Below, piece by piece: positions 1-11,105 of a stretch of 64,000 nt of DNA. Positions within the stretch are counted from its first letter, which is position 1; each line of letters starts with the position of its first letter. The notes beneath the pieces were generated by a model, which searched no databases, was not told where the DNA came from, and was given only the letters and a program-made list of their open reading frames with translations. Location of the stretch: contig CM043949.1 in the NCBI GenBank assembly GCA_014529385.2, forward strand, positions 107,793,054-107,857,053. Reading direction: 5' to 3'. The stretch is from Adiantum capillus-veneris (lineage: Eukaryota; Streptophyta; Polypodiopsida; Polypodiales; Pteridaceae). Made by a program: the position numbers and the translations under genes.

Positions 1-260
1 TGACCCATAAAGGGAGTTCCCACTACAACTATTTACAGAGCCATAGTGGCTTATTGAAATGATGTTCTAACATACTGTGCAAATATAAAGTGGCCAAGAG
101 TAGTTGCCGTCGCCTCTTCATCAACTCCCCGCATTCCACTCTACAAAATCATCATCAATTCAATTGGTAAAATAAATAGACAGCACATAATTAACCATTA
201 CGCCCAGCTATCCCAATTGCAGCTAACCACTACAACAGGAGGGTGCCCAGTTTTGTAACA
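1..260 (-). repeat. 3' LTR of chromovirus, partial (cut by window edge)
   Basis: Lies directly downstream of the gag-pol frame that ends at 309. On the minus strand it begins TGTTACAAAACTGGG at 260, preceded by a purine-rich run, which is the expected polypurine tract/LTR junction. The far end is outside the window. I did not find a matching copy at the other end of the element (6.2-6.6 kb), so the LTR call rests on the junction and not on a pair. Confidence 0.5.
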
Positions 261-272
261 TCCCTCCCACCA
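261..272 (-). other. Polypurine tract of the chromovirus
   Basis: On the minus strand this reads TGGTGGGAGGGA and sits immediately before the presumed LTR start TGTTAC. In Ty3/gypsy elements this tract primes plus-strand DNA synthesis. Support is position and composition only. Confidence 0.45.
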
Positions 273-308
273 GGGATAGCAACTGTCCTCAGTTGCTCAA
301 TAGAGAAA

Positions 309-3300
309 TCAACTGGACCGTGAGTGATGGAAAGTGTGGAGAAGGTCGGGAAAGTTGCGAAAAAACTTTTCAGGCATCCATTTGGCATCCTCTCTAGGGT
401 GGCCTTTGAAAGTCAAAAGGTAACGGTTATAAACCATTCCAGTGCGTGTAGTGGTGGTTTCATGGTCAACTATTTTATCAGGGGTGAGTTTCTCTTCTTG
501 GTCTACAAGTGAAGGTGCGTCTTCATAAATGTGGTGTGTAGGTAGGGGTCCTCGGAATGGGCGTAAAAGACTAATGTGAAAGGCATTGTGAATGTGCCAA
601 TGTGCAGGTAGGTCTAAACGAAAAGAAACATCATTACTGACAGCTGAAATTTTGAAAGGTCCATAAAAACGAGGAGCAAGCTTAACAAAGACATTAGTAT
701 CAACACTTTTGATCCTTCGTTTTTCGATGCGAAGTAAAACATGATCACCTTCTTTGAATTGGTGTGCCTTGCGATGCTTGTTAGCATGCTTGGTGTAAAG
801 TTCTTGTGAGTGTTTAATGGCAGAATGCACACTTGCATAAATATCATGAAAGTCAGTAGTGAAATCATCAGCGACAGGCACAACATTAGAAAGACGTGAA
901 GAAGGACTAGGAAGTGAGTGACCATATACAATTTCAAAGGGAGATTTACCCGTGGCAGTGTGAGCGGTGTTGTTTTATGCAAATTGTAGAATATGTAGGT
1001 AGTCATCCCATTTCTTAGGTTGAGAGGAAACATAAGCTTTCAACAAGTCAATAATAGTGCGGTTGGTGACTTCGGTTTGACCATTAGATTCAGGATGAAA
1101 TGCAGAAGTGAAGTCAAGTGTAGTGCCAAGATTTTCAAAGACAGTAGTCCAAAAAGCACTACAAAATTTTGAGTCTCGATCAGAAATAATCACTTTAGGC
1201 AAACCATGATGTGGAAAAACAGTCTTCAGAAACAAAAGTGCAGCTTGATGTGCTGTGAGTGTTTTCTTACATGGAACAAAGTACGCTTGTTTAGAGAAAC
1301 GATCAATAATAGTCCATCTCATGTCATGTTTGTGTGTTGTGAGTGGGAAACCAGTAACAAAATCCATGGAAATATGTTCCCAAGGTCTTTCAAGAATGGG
1401 GAGAGGGTGTAAAAGTCCCAATTTCTTACCTGTAGCTGCTTTGATTTTTTGACAAATCAAACAAGTTGACACATACTGTTTAACATCCATTCTCATAGCA
1501 GGCCAATAGAAATCACGACATAAATTTTGAAAAGTTGCAGCAAATCCTCTATGTCTAGCATAAGGTGGTTTGTGCAATTCTTCAATAATTAATGTACGAA
1601 AAGATTTAGTCACACACAATTTTTGTTTGAAATAAAGGAAGTTTTCTTAAATAGTGTATTCGAGAAATGTGTGTACAGAATTATCAAGCATGTGCAACCA
1701 TGTCGTTTTGAAGTCATCATCATGTGCATAAGTGTCAGGCATAGTGTCAAAGGAAGTTCCCGTAATGGTTGATAGATGATTAAGTGAGGGTTGTCTACTC
1801 AAAGCATCAGCTACAACGTTGTCTTTACCAGGTTGGTATTGAATGTTGGGCTAGAAACTTTGAATAAAAGCGGCCCATTTAATATGTCTATCATCTATTA
1901 AGGGCTGAGAAAGTAAATATTTGATACTTTGTTGATTAGTTTTAATGATCAAGTCAGTACCCATTACATAGTGTTTCCAAATTTTCAATGCATGTACCAC
2001 AGCAGTCAACTCTTTATCATAAGTACTGAACTTTGTTTCAGATGGTTTGAATTTACGACTTTCGAAAGCAATTGGATGGTTATCTTGCATAAGGACTGCA
2101 CCGATACCTTTCCCACTAGCATCAATGACTACCACAAAGAATGGTCTTTCAAAATCAGGCAATTGCAATACAGGTGCATTAGTCAAAGCATGTTTAAGTG
2201 CATTGAATGAGCTTTCTTGCAAATCAGTCCATTCATAAGGCGTGTTTTTCTTCAACAAGAGAGTCAAATAATGTGCTTTGTAAGCAAAATTACGAACAAT
2301 TTTCCTGTAATAGCTACAAAGACCAATAAAAGATTGTAGTTCATGCAAGTTTTTGGGTCTAGGCCAGGATTGAATGGCTTCAATTTTCTTTGGATCGACA
2401 TGTATTCCCTTACCCGATACAATATGTCCCAAATATTCAATTTCAGATTGGAAAAATGAACTCTTTTCAGGATTCAAATACAAGTGATTTTGTGCAAGCA
2501 GATCAAATACACGTGTTAAATGCTGCTTATGCTCTTCTTCAGATTTACTGAATACCAAAATGTCATCAAAAAATACAATCACCAAATCTTGATGGTCAAT
2601 GAAAATGCGATTCATCATACGTGTGAATGTAGCTGGTGCATTTGTCAAACCAAATGGCATGACAAGAAATTCATAGTGCCCAGTTTGTGTTCTGAAAGCA
2701 GTTTTGTAGACATCATGTTCAAACATTTTGACTTGGTGATATCCTGATTTAAGGTCAATTTTTCTAAAGATGTGTGCCCCTTTCAGTTTGTCTAGTAGAT
2801 CATCCACTCTAGGAATAGGAAATCTATTCTTAATGGTGATCTTGTTTAAAGCCCTGTAGTCGATACACATACGAAAGGTTCCATTTTTCTTCTTAACAAG
2901 AAGTATTGGAGCTCCGTATGGTTAACTACTGGGTCGGATTAGGCCTCGGTCAAGTAAATCAGTGATTTGATTTTGTATTTCCCTGTGTGCAGTATGATTT
3001 ACATGATAAGGTGCTCTACAAGGAGGTTCACTACCCGGTATAATGTCAATTTTGTGGTCTTCTGGGCGTGATGATGGAATTCCAGGTGGTAGATCATGCA
3101 TGAAACAATCTTTAAATTGAGAGAGGAATTCATCATGGGTGGAGTTATGTGAAGTTTCCGTTTCAGCAGAAATTTGATTTACCAAGACTAGATATGTTTT
3201 CCCCAGTTTTGGAATTGCTCGTTTGGCTTGAGTGTGAGAGAGGAGTGGAAATTTTTGATGTGCCAGTGTTGCTTGGATGGAGAAAGTTTTATTATTATGA

Positions 3301-4796
3301 GTGAGAGACATTGTACGTGTTTTATAATTAATCAACGGGTCAAATTCGTGACGAAATGGCATTCCCAAAATCATATCGAGTCCATGCAATGGTGCTACCA
3401 AAAATGTACGTGCTTGTGTGAATTCACCAATGCAAACTTCAACAGTGACTTGAGTTTTACAATTAAAACGTTGATTATTAAAAACAGTTTTGACCTTATG
3501 AGGTGATGAAATTTCAGAGAGTGATAGTTGTTGTGCCAATCGTGTGGAAATGAAATCATGGCTACTACCATCATCTAGCAGAATGGTGACATTTTCACCC
3601 TTAACAGTGCCTTGCACTTTAAACAAAGTGTGACGAGATATAGGAGTACCTGAGGATGGGTTGTCATCGTTATCATAATCAGGATCATATCCCTCACCGT
3701 AGTTAACTTCCACTTCATTGTCATCGGGTGTAGCATCTTCGATGAGGTTAAGAGTAGCTCCGTTGGGGCGGTTGTTGTTGAAGGGTTTCTGATTTGAATT
3801 CCTGTTGACTCCATTCGAATGGCCATTGCCCTTAGCATGACCATTTGGGCACTTATCTGCATAGTGACCATACTGAAAGCATTTAAAACACTTCACCTTT
3901 TTGTTACCATTAGAAGTTGGAGGAGAACGTTGGTTGAAAGAATTTTGGTTGCCTCATTGCTGGGTGTTGTTGTTGTTGTTGCTCGTATGAGGTTGAGCAG
4001 TTGTAGGAGAATTGTCAAATTTTTGTCTTTTGAAAAAGGTACGGCTTTGGTGTTTGCTTCTGTCAAAGTTAGGAGAAAAAGGAGGTCTCTTGTTGCGGTT
4101 AGTGTTAGCAGGTTGATCAGTGTGAGAGGAATGTCCACCTTTCTTCTTTTCTACGTTGAGAGCCAAGTTAATGGCCTTTGACAGAGAATCTGGTTCGAAC
4201 ATATCTACCTCAACACTAATTTGTAGTGTCAAGCCTGATATGTACTTTCGCTTCAATTTCCTGCGACTAACATGTTCAATAGCTTGCAATTGAATTAGAA
4301 AATTCCAGAAACGGTCAGTGTAACCCTGTACGTCTTCATTTCTACCCTGTCGAATTAAATCCCATTGACGTCATGCTTTAGCTTTGTACTGTGTGGGCAA
4401 AAATTGGGACAAAAATACTTTTTTAAATGCATTCCATGTGCGTGGTCTTCTCCCATGTTGTTTGGTGGCGTTCCACCACAATGCAGCGCTGCTAGTGAGA
4501 TGATTGGATGCACATTTTACCATTTCACGCTCAGGAAAGTCTTCATCGTGAAAATAGTCATCTAGTTGACTAACCCATGCTAGAACCGTGCTAGCATATT
4601 TAGTGCCATCAAAATCTTTGAAAGTGAAGGCTTTTCTGCTAATTTTGTTTTTCTTGGGTGTCGGTGCAGATTCGGTGTGTGCAGAATGCAATAATTTATC
4701 TTCAAGTTCTTGCCTTCGCATGCGTTCATATGTTAGTGACTGCTACAAATTTTGAAGTTGTTCTGCAATCGTGGGTGCATGAGGAAGATGTGCCAT
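309..4796 (-). pseudogene. Chromovirus (Ty3/gypsy) gag-pol polyprotein, seven internal stops
   Basis: One reading frame of 1,495 codons from an ATG at 4796 to the stop at 309, broken only by stop codons; I see no frameshift. Domain order: gag core, CCHC knuckle (CFKCFQYGHYADKC, about residues 303-316), aspartic protease (DDGSS, about 409), reverse transcriptase with FFDD at about 742-745, RNase H, integrase with HHCC finger (cysteines about 1112 and 1115) and D-D-E at about 1145, 1206 and 1242, then a chromodomain (about 1436-1480). A C-terminal chromodomain marks the chromovirus branch of Ty3/gypsy, whose integrases are targeted to chromatin. Internal stops lie at 4743-4745 (TAG), 4371-4373 (TGA), 3954-3956 (TGA), 2922-2924 (TAA), 1851-1853 (TAG), 1647-1649 (TAA) and 975-977 (TAA). 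The catalytic residues I could check remain. It cannot make full-length protein as it stands. Confidence 0.93.
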
Positions 4797-6214
4797 GATT
4801 GCGTGCTTTTCTTTTTCTTTTCCTTTTTTTCTTTTTTTTTAATTTTAATAAATAATTAAATGGTAATGCTTAAAAAGGCTATTTGGTGGTATTCGCAGAT
4901 GCAATATGCGGAATAAAATAAAATAAATAACAGAAATGTAATGTACTTAGCTGAGAACGAGCGGTGGCGTCCAGTCCAGAATGGCGATGCGCTAGAAAAT
5001 TGCTAGAGAATAGACAGTCCGACGGTGCGTCACCGAGCCAGTTGAATTTGTAGCGTCCGGTCTCCCTTACCTCAAAATACTTTTTGTTGCAAAAATATGT
5101 GGCAATTGTGGAAATCTCCTGTGCCAATACCAACCCTTTGACTTGAAAGAGGAAAAACTCGACCTTCTTGGACTTACCTCGGTGATTGTCCCTCCATTTC
5201 TTGATGGCGCTTTATGAGTTCGATACTTTTTGGGAAACAATGACCGAACGGGGAAGTGCCAATTGAGTTGGAAGACTGACGTAGGGAAAGCAGGAGGTAT
5301 AGCTCATGAAGTAGATGCAGTGAACTTGGGCGGAATGGTGTGAATGGGGGTTAGCAAGGCTTTTGTGTGATTTTTTTTCTTGTTTATAATTCCATTGGGC
5401 GGCCGGTCACTGCCTTGTAATTTAAACCTCACCTTTTTAATAAAAGGTATGAAAGCATGGCTAAAACATGGGCGACAACGTGCAGGCAACCGAAAACGAC
5501 GGGCTGAGGGAGAGTTGGAGTTGCAACGCCCTGTGTGGACCGTTTCGGCTTCTGCAGAAAGGAGGACTTTCACTCAGCAACCCAAGGCGACCGCGTACGG
5601 ATGCAGGTATAGCCGTTTTGGGGGTAGTGCACAGCCTTCCTTGTATCGGCTCAGGAGGGCGTTCCCGCTGTCAATTTTTCGACAACTCAACCTTGAGTGA
5701 GTTGAGTGGGTGCAACTTTCCTCCCAAACTCCGCTCCCGGATTTTTTTTTTTGTGTCAAGGTCTTATTGCCATCTTCAACCCCTTCTCTCTTTTCTTCGA
5801 CCTTCGAGTCTTCAAAAGAAGATTTCAAAGCCTTGCCGATTTCAAGGGCTTGTCGATTTTTAAAAAAAAATTATGGTCGACATAGCTTTCCTTGATCCTT
5901 GCTCGGATTCTACAATCCCTTGCTACTTTCTTCTTGCCTTCACAGTCCGCAAGGATTAAGCATTAGAATTGAAAGTGAATTCTCGACATACCATCATTTG
6001 GGTCGTTATGAAGCCGAGTGAGGAATCAGTCGTTGAATAGCCACCAATTAACAGGCGAGTTTTCTTCTGCGACTCGATCAATTATACTTCGAATTTCCAC
6101 GAGCCCTTGAATTCTTGAATTGCAAAGTCGATGAATTGCAATTGGGGTTTTGTCGATTAGAGGAAACTCCTTCTTAAAACTAAAATCTGGTGCCAATTAA
6201 TCCTCGAACCTGAT
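4797..6214 (-). other. Long leader (5' UTR) of the chromovirus
   Basis: About 1.4 kb between the primer binding site and the gag ATG. It holds a poly-T run near 4806-4840 on the plus strand and scattered short open frames without recognisable domains. I see no gene in it. Confidence 0.5.
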
Positions 6215-6226
6215 GCTCTGATACCA
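6215..6226 (-). other. Primer binding site, initiator tRNA-Met type
   Basis: On the minus strand this reads TGGTATCAGAGC, the standard plant retrotransposon primer site complementary to the 3' end of initiator tRNA-Met. It is one base inside the LTR end (..CTTCTCCCAACA) and on the same strand as the downstream gag-pol frame. Confidence 0.75.
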
Positions 6227-6227
6227 C

Positions 6228-6348
6228 TGTTGGGAGAAGAGGGGGGAGATCGACCGCTTAGAATATTCAACACAAGCTTTCAAGCCATCACCATCAAACT
6301 GTCCACCTCTTCTTCCAATTTCCAAGCACACACACTCACCTAGACTAT

Positions 6349-6411
<63 letters not shown>

Positions 6412-6600
6412 CATAGAATTGACATAGGCAAACTTGTAAGAGAGTGTAAGAGTGGTGTAAGAGATAGAGACTAAATTAGAGAGTACACGGCAAAATAACC
6501 ATAGCTTAAGAGAGTAGAGAAGAGAATTTGCAAGAGAAAGGCCTAAATCTAACCTCAAACTCCACGGCACCTCTCTTGTGGAGTTGGTATTTAATATATT
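6228..6600 (-). repeat. 5' LTR of chromovirus, only the primer-site-proximal end certain
   Basis: The sequence adjoining the primer site ends ...CCCAACA on the minus strand, a standard LTR terminus. The outer limit is unclear. The segment contains a (CA)28 tract, and I cannot align its right side to positions 1-260, so this LTR may be truncated, rearranged or interrupted. The end at 6600 is arbitrary. Confidence 0.4.
6351..6406. repeat. (CA)28 microsatellite
   Basis: An uninterrupted CA dinucleotide run inside the presumed 5' LTR of the chromovirus. Confidence 0.98.
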
Positions 6601-8156
6601 ACTTTGAGTTTAAGGTTTGTAACATTTGTATTTAATGCAGAGAGGTTGTGTTCAAGTACGCTTTGGTGATTTTTCAAAGTCGTGAAAGCAGCCATATCTA
6701 TAAGGTCATGATCTCCTAAATCATCATTGTCATGCATATTAATGTTGGCAGCACCCGTGGTTGTCGGATTTTGATGTGCATGTTCAAAATCAAAAGTGTG
6801 TGTTTGTGGGATATTATCGCCGGCCATGGTAAACACACGCTAGTGTAGAGAGAGAAAATAAAACGTCAACTTGTATCTTGTAAAGCTTGAAGTCATTGTG
6901 TTTTTTAACTCGACGGCTTTTGCATTGCATGTGATCATCGCCTTGCAAAATTTGTAGCGCTTCACGTCTTGTTCTTCGTAAGAACAGCTTCGTTGATTTT
7001 TCACAAAAACTCGTCATTTTTGTGAAGGCTTTTGTTTACTTGTAAAGCTTTTTTCTTGACGAGAAAAGAATTTTGAAAGAAAAATTGTTTTTCTCCAAGG
7101 AGTGAAAAGGAAAGGTGAAACTACTTCCTTGAAGTTTGTAGCTTTCCTTTCCTTCTAGCATTGTTTGTCAACACAAGTATGCTATCTTTCCTTGTTGTAT
7201 ACAACAAGTCTCAACAGCTTGGATGGTAGGGTGTTGGCCACTTACCCTCATGGGGTGGGTTCAACTCTCCTTCATGCAAGGGTTTAAAAGGCCTTCCTAT
7301 AAGCGGAGCCAACGGCGCCAACAGAGCCTCAATGTCATAGAGTTTTTGGTCATGTTTGCCTTGGTTGTCCATCTTGGATGGCAATCGTAGATGGATGTTG
7401 CTCTCTCGTGCTGTGCCTACCTTCAAGCTGCACTGTGGGCCGTCGTTTTCCTCGCCTATTGCATGTGGATCGTGGGAGAGGAGATGTTGCTTGGCATGCA
7501 CATACGACCCACTTTTTTCCTTTCTTGAAATAGCTTGGATACCACTGAAAGGAGGAGAGTAATGCAGTGTGCTAGTCTCCACCTAACCATGTTATCTTAT
7601 AGCTTTCCCCTAACGTACACACTATCCGTCTGTACCAGTGGTTGTACCTGTAGGACCTATGTCCTTACAAATGCGAACACTGAGAGAGATATCCTCTTGT
7701 GGTTGTCCTTTGCGTAGCGTGGACATCACGCGGTCTTCAACCTTGTGGAGGATAACCTCCTACGCATGATTTTTGACCGCCTTTGTGAGGGTGGTCTCTG
7801 CTTCTTTGTTGAACTTGGTTTCCATCTGTAACATTTCTTTCTTCTTGCGGTTCTCCACTATGATAAGCCGGCTCTCAACGACGATGAACCTTTGTTTCAA
7901 CTGGTCGTGCTCCTTGAGCAGTCTTTCGACTTCATTCTGAAGGCGGATGGTGCTGTCCGTTTTGAGGGGTGTTGTCCCGTCCGACCCCAACAAAGGTGGA
8001 CTTGCTTCGAGACGGGGCCCGAGTGGCCATGATTTTTGCTCGAGGAGTGCACCAAAGGATAGTTTTTGGTCAAGGGCAAGAGTGGACAAAAGTTGTAATG
8101 AACTAAATTGTAATGCTGACTATTGACTGTCGTGGGCGAAATAAACTAAGCTTGTG

Positions 8157-8160
<4 letters not shown>
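6600..8160 (-). other. Unidentified stretch with short minus-strand open frames
   Basis: Three open stretches on the minus strand (6591-6836, 7211-7582, 7760-8089) do not match a family I recognise. The last could encode about 110 residues. Its second half is rich in E, K, L and Q with heptad-like spacing (from STIRLQNEVERLLKEHDQL onward), suggesting a coiled coil of the kind found in gag-like or transposon accessory proteins. No promoter, intron or domain evidence supports a host gene. Confidence 0.25.

Positions 8161-8238
<78 letters not shown>
8161..8238. repeat. (GA)39 microsatellite
   Basis: An uninterrupted AG/GA run. A shorter GA tract follows at 8441-8467. Confidence 0.98.
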
Positions 8239-8243
<5 letters not shown>

Positions 8244-8568
8244 AGAGATTGCAATCAACGACGGAGTGGATAGTTGACAGAGTGTAATGTCGTCAATAGT
8301 TGTTTGGCAACATACAAAGACACATTCAGATGCGCTGGTTAAAGGGCAGAGCTATGGCTTAATAAGTCCCAAAGATAGCCCCTTGCCCAAAGAAGTCGAC
8401 GCTGCACAAATAAACACAAAGCTAGGGTTAGGAAGAAGAAGGGGAGAGAGAGAGAGAGAGAGAGAGGGAGAGATGGGACAATTGCTAGTCTGCAATATGT
8501 ATGGTAGTGGTTGTGGTGATGTTTTGACAATAGTGCTAATGGGCAAGTCATATCAATGGTAGAATGAG

Positions 8569-8570
<2 letters not shown>

Positions 8571-8634
<64 letters not shown>
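8571..8634. repeat. Compound (GT)10(GA)22 microsatellite
   Basis: A GT run at 8571-8590 passes directly into a GA run ending at 8634. The flanks 8240-9180 otherwise hold no coding sequence that I recognise. Confidence 0.97.
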
Positions 8635-8636
<2 letters not shown>

Positions 8637-9180
8637 AATGTGGATGTGATAATGAGTGTGAGGAAGAGGAGGATATAGTGATGTAGGATAGTAAGTACTT
8701 GGTTTTGCATCATCGGCCTCAAGAATGATAAGATATGGGGTTGGATTTATAACAAAGCATAAGCTTGGCTTATGTGCACAAGAGATAATATTGCAATGTG
8801 TTTCAATCATAGTGTTTGGAGCAGCATTCTTGGCCTCTCTATTTGATTTGAATTTAACCATTCGCTTATGCAAATAGTGTTGACATGCCTAAGCTAAAAA
8901 GTTCCGTACAGTGCAACACACCAAATATGTAGTTAACAAATTGTTTAGTTTGTTAATTTAATAGATTCTTTTATTTTATTAATTCTAGTTTACTTCCTTT
9001 TTCATATTATTGTTTTGAAGTGCCAACGTGAGCGTTTCATCTTGTTTGAGTGAGATCCTACATAACATCTATATCTATATCTATATTCTATAATGGGGGG
9101 AGGGATTCAAGCCCGCCCCCCTACCACGCGTCAGCACCTCCTCTGCCCGGGAGGTTTCTTCTGCAACCCAGCCACACAAT

Positions 9181-9181
<1 letters not shown>

Positions 9182-9263
<82 letters not shown>
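9182..9263. repeat. (AC)41 microsatellite
   Basis: An uninterrupted AC run just upstream of the copia remnant. Open frames across it (Thr-His or Cys-Val repeats) are artefacts of the repeat. Confidence 0.98.
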
Positions 9264-9265
<2 letters not shown>

Positions 9266-9352
9266 TGCACAAAGAAAGAAAGAGGCAACCGTAGGTCACC
9301 GGCTGCACTAGTAGAGCCTCTTATGCATCAAATTGTTATGCTTTGACTGTGG

Positions 9353-10800
9353 CTAGCTTACATGATGTTGAGGAACCTCTGTCTTTTGATGAGCACATAA
9401 TTGAAAAAATTGGATGGCTACCATGCAAACAGAATATGATGCACTTATAGAAAATGACACATGGACTTTATGTGATTTGCCTCTGGCAAAAAGGCCATTG
9501 GTATGAAGTGGGTTTACAAGTTGAAATGCAAGCCGGATGGTGAGGTTGATCGCCATAAGGCTCAACTTGTTGCAAAAGGCTATGGGCAACAAAAAGGCAT
9601 AGATTGTGAAGAAACTTTTACTCCCACTTTTCGTATGAATACTATTCGTTTTCTATGTGCATTGGTAGCTCATTTTGGTTGGAATATATATCAGTTAGAC
9701 ATTGTTACTGCTTTCTTGAATGGTGACATATTTGAGGAAGTTTATGTAACGCAACCTCACGATTTTTTCAAAAAAGGACAAGAGGATAAGGTGTGCAAAT
9801 GTAACAAAGCTTTGTATGGGTCGAAGCAATCTCCTCGTGCTTGGTATGATAAGGCTAACACTCATTTGGTCAAACAAGGCTTTCATAATAATCCAACAGA
9901 AAGCACATTGTCTGTAAAGCGTGAGGGTGATGTACTTGATTTGCTGATCACTCGACCAAATGAGAGGCATATTGATGAATTTAAGGCTGATTTGAATGCT
10001 ACTCTCAAGATGAAAGATTTGAGATTGTTGCACCATTACTTGGGTATACAATTTAAGCAGTGTGATGGTGGTATTACCTTGTGTCAAAAAAGTTACATAG
10101 AGACATTGCTATGTAAGTTTGGACTTGAGGATTGCAAACCTTGCTGGATGCCTCATTTATGTATGCAACACAAGACCAGATATTCACTTTGTAGTCTCAC
10201 AGGTCAACAGATTTATACATAGCCCAGGGTCTAAGCATTGGCAGGTGGTCAAGAGGATATTCCGCTACTTGAGTGGCACTTTACATCTTGGCTTTTTTTA
10301 TCCCAAGGGGGGATCATAACCGCCAGACTTACATGCTTTTTCAGATTCATATTGGGTTGGTTGTTTTGACATGTGATGTCCATAAGTGGTTTTTGTTTCA
10401 TGCTTGGTAGTTCATGTATATCATGGTTGAGCAAGAAGAAACCTACTGTGGACACTTCGAGTTGTGAGGCTATGTACAGAGCAGTCTTCACAGCTATGGT
10501 TGAGTGTGTATGGCTCAGATGCCTTATGCCTGATTTGGGTGTTGGACAGGACACTGCCAACACTATCTACACTGACAGTCAGAGCGCATTGGCAGTTGCG
10601 AGGAACCCAATTTTCATGCTCGCACAAAGCACATTGAGGTGCATTACCACTAGGTCAGGGAGAGGCTCTCAGTAGGAGAGATCAGCTTGGCTTGTGTGCC
10701 AACACATGACAACCTTGCAGATCTTTTCACGAAGGCATTGTCTTGTGAGAAGTTCGAAGCTTTCCGCAAAGCTTTGGACTTACGCCCCTTTGTGGACTGA
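9353..10800 (+). pseudogene. Ty1/copia reverse transcriptase-RNase H remnant
   Basis: Plus-strand reading starts around 9360 with the copia motif EPLSFDEH, continues through MKWVYKLK, the QLDIVTAFLNGDIFEEVY block and LYGSKQSPRAWY, then RNase H (VDTSSCEAMYRA, YTDSQSAL) and the C-terminal DNLADLFTKAL, ending with TGA at 10798-10800. Integrase and gag are absent, so the 5' half is missing. The reading changes frame at about 10130 and 10330-10370, with further stops before 9503 and after 10640. Where a copia RT should have Y-V-D-D, the sequence runs from DVLDLLI straight to TRPNERH, so the catalytic box is deleted. The element is dead. Confidence 0.9.
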
Positions 10801-11105
10801 TCATGTCCTCAAAGCATGGCACTTCCCTTTACTCATGTGCCAGCTCTCGTTCACCGCATCACTCCAGGTGTGATTTGATACCATATACATGTGGTAGTGA
10901 TGTGTATGAACACACTTAGGACCGCCAGGACATTTTTTCCTCTTTAGGAGGTTTTTCCTCCCTGTGCATTGCATAGATGTCCATCACTCTAGGGTTATCT
11001 ATCTTTCCATTGCACACTAAGTAATACACTCTCTAGTGTGTGCCTTAGCTTCTTTCGTCTTCTCCAAGCTGTATGCGCTTTCCTACAACCCTAATTCCAA
11101 CATCA
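10801..11105 (+). other. 3' end (UTR and possible LTR) of the copia remnant
   Basis: Non-coding sequence between the copia stop and the point where gypsy integrase homology begins on the other strand. It ends ..CCCTAATTCCAACA, compatible with an LTR terminus. There is no second LTR copy in the window to prove it. Confidence 0.35.

Noticed and set aside
6197-6570. Open frames with Cys-Val or His-Thr runs over the (CA)n tract
   Set aside because: They are translations of a dinucleotide repeat, with no conserved flanking sequence.
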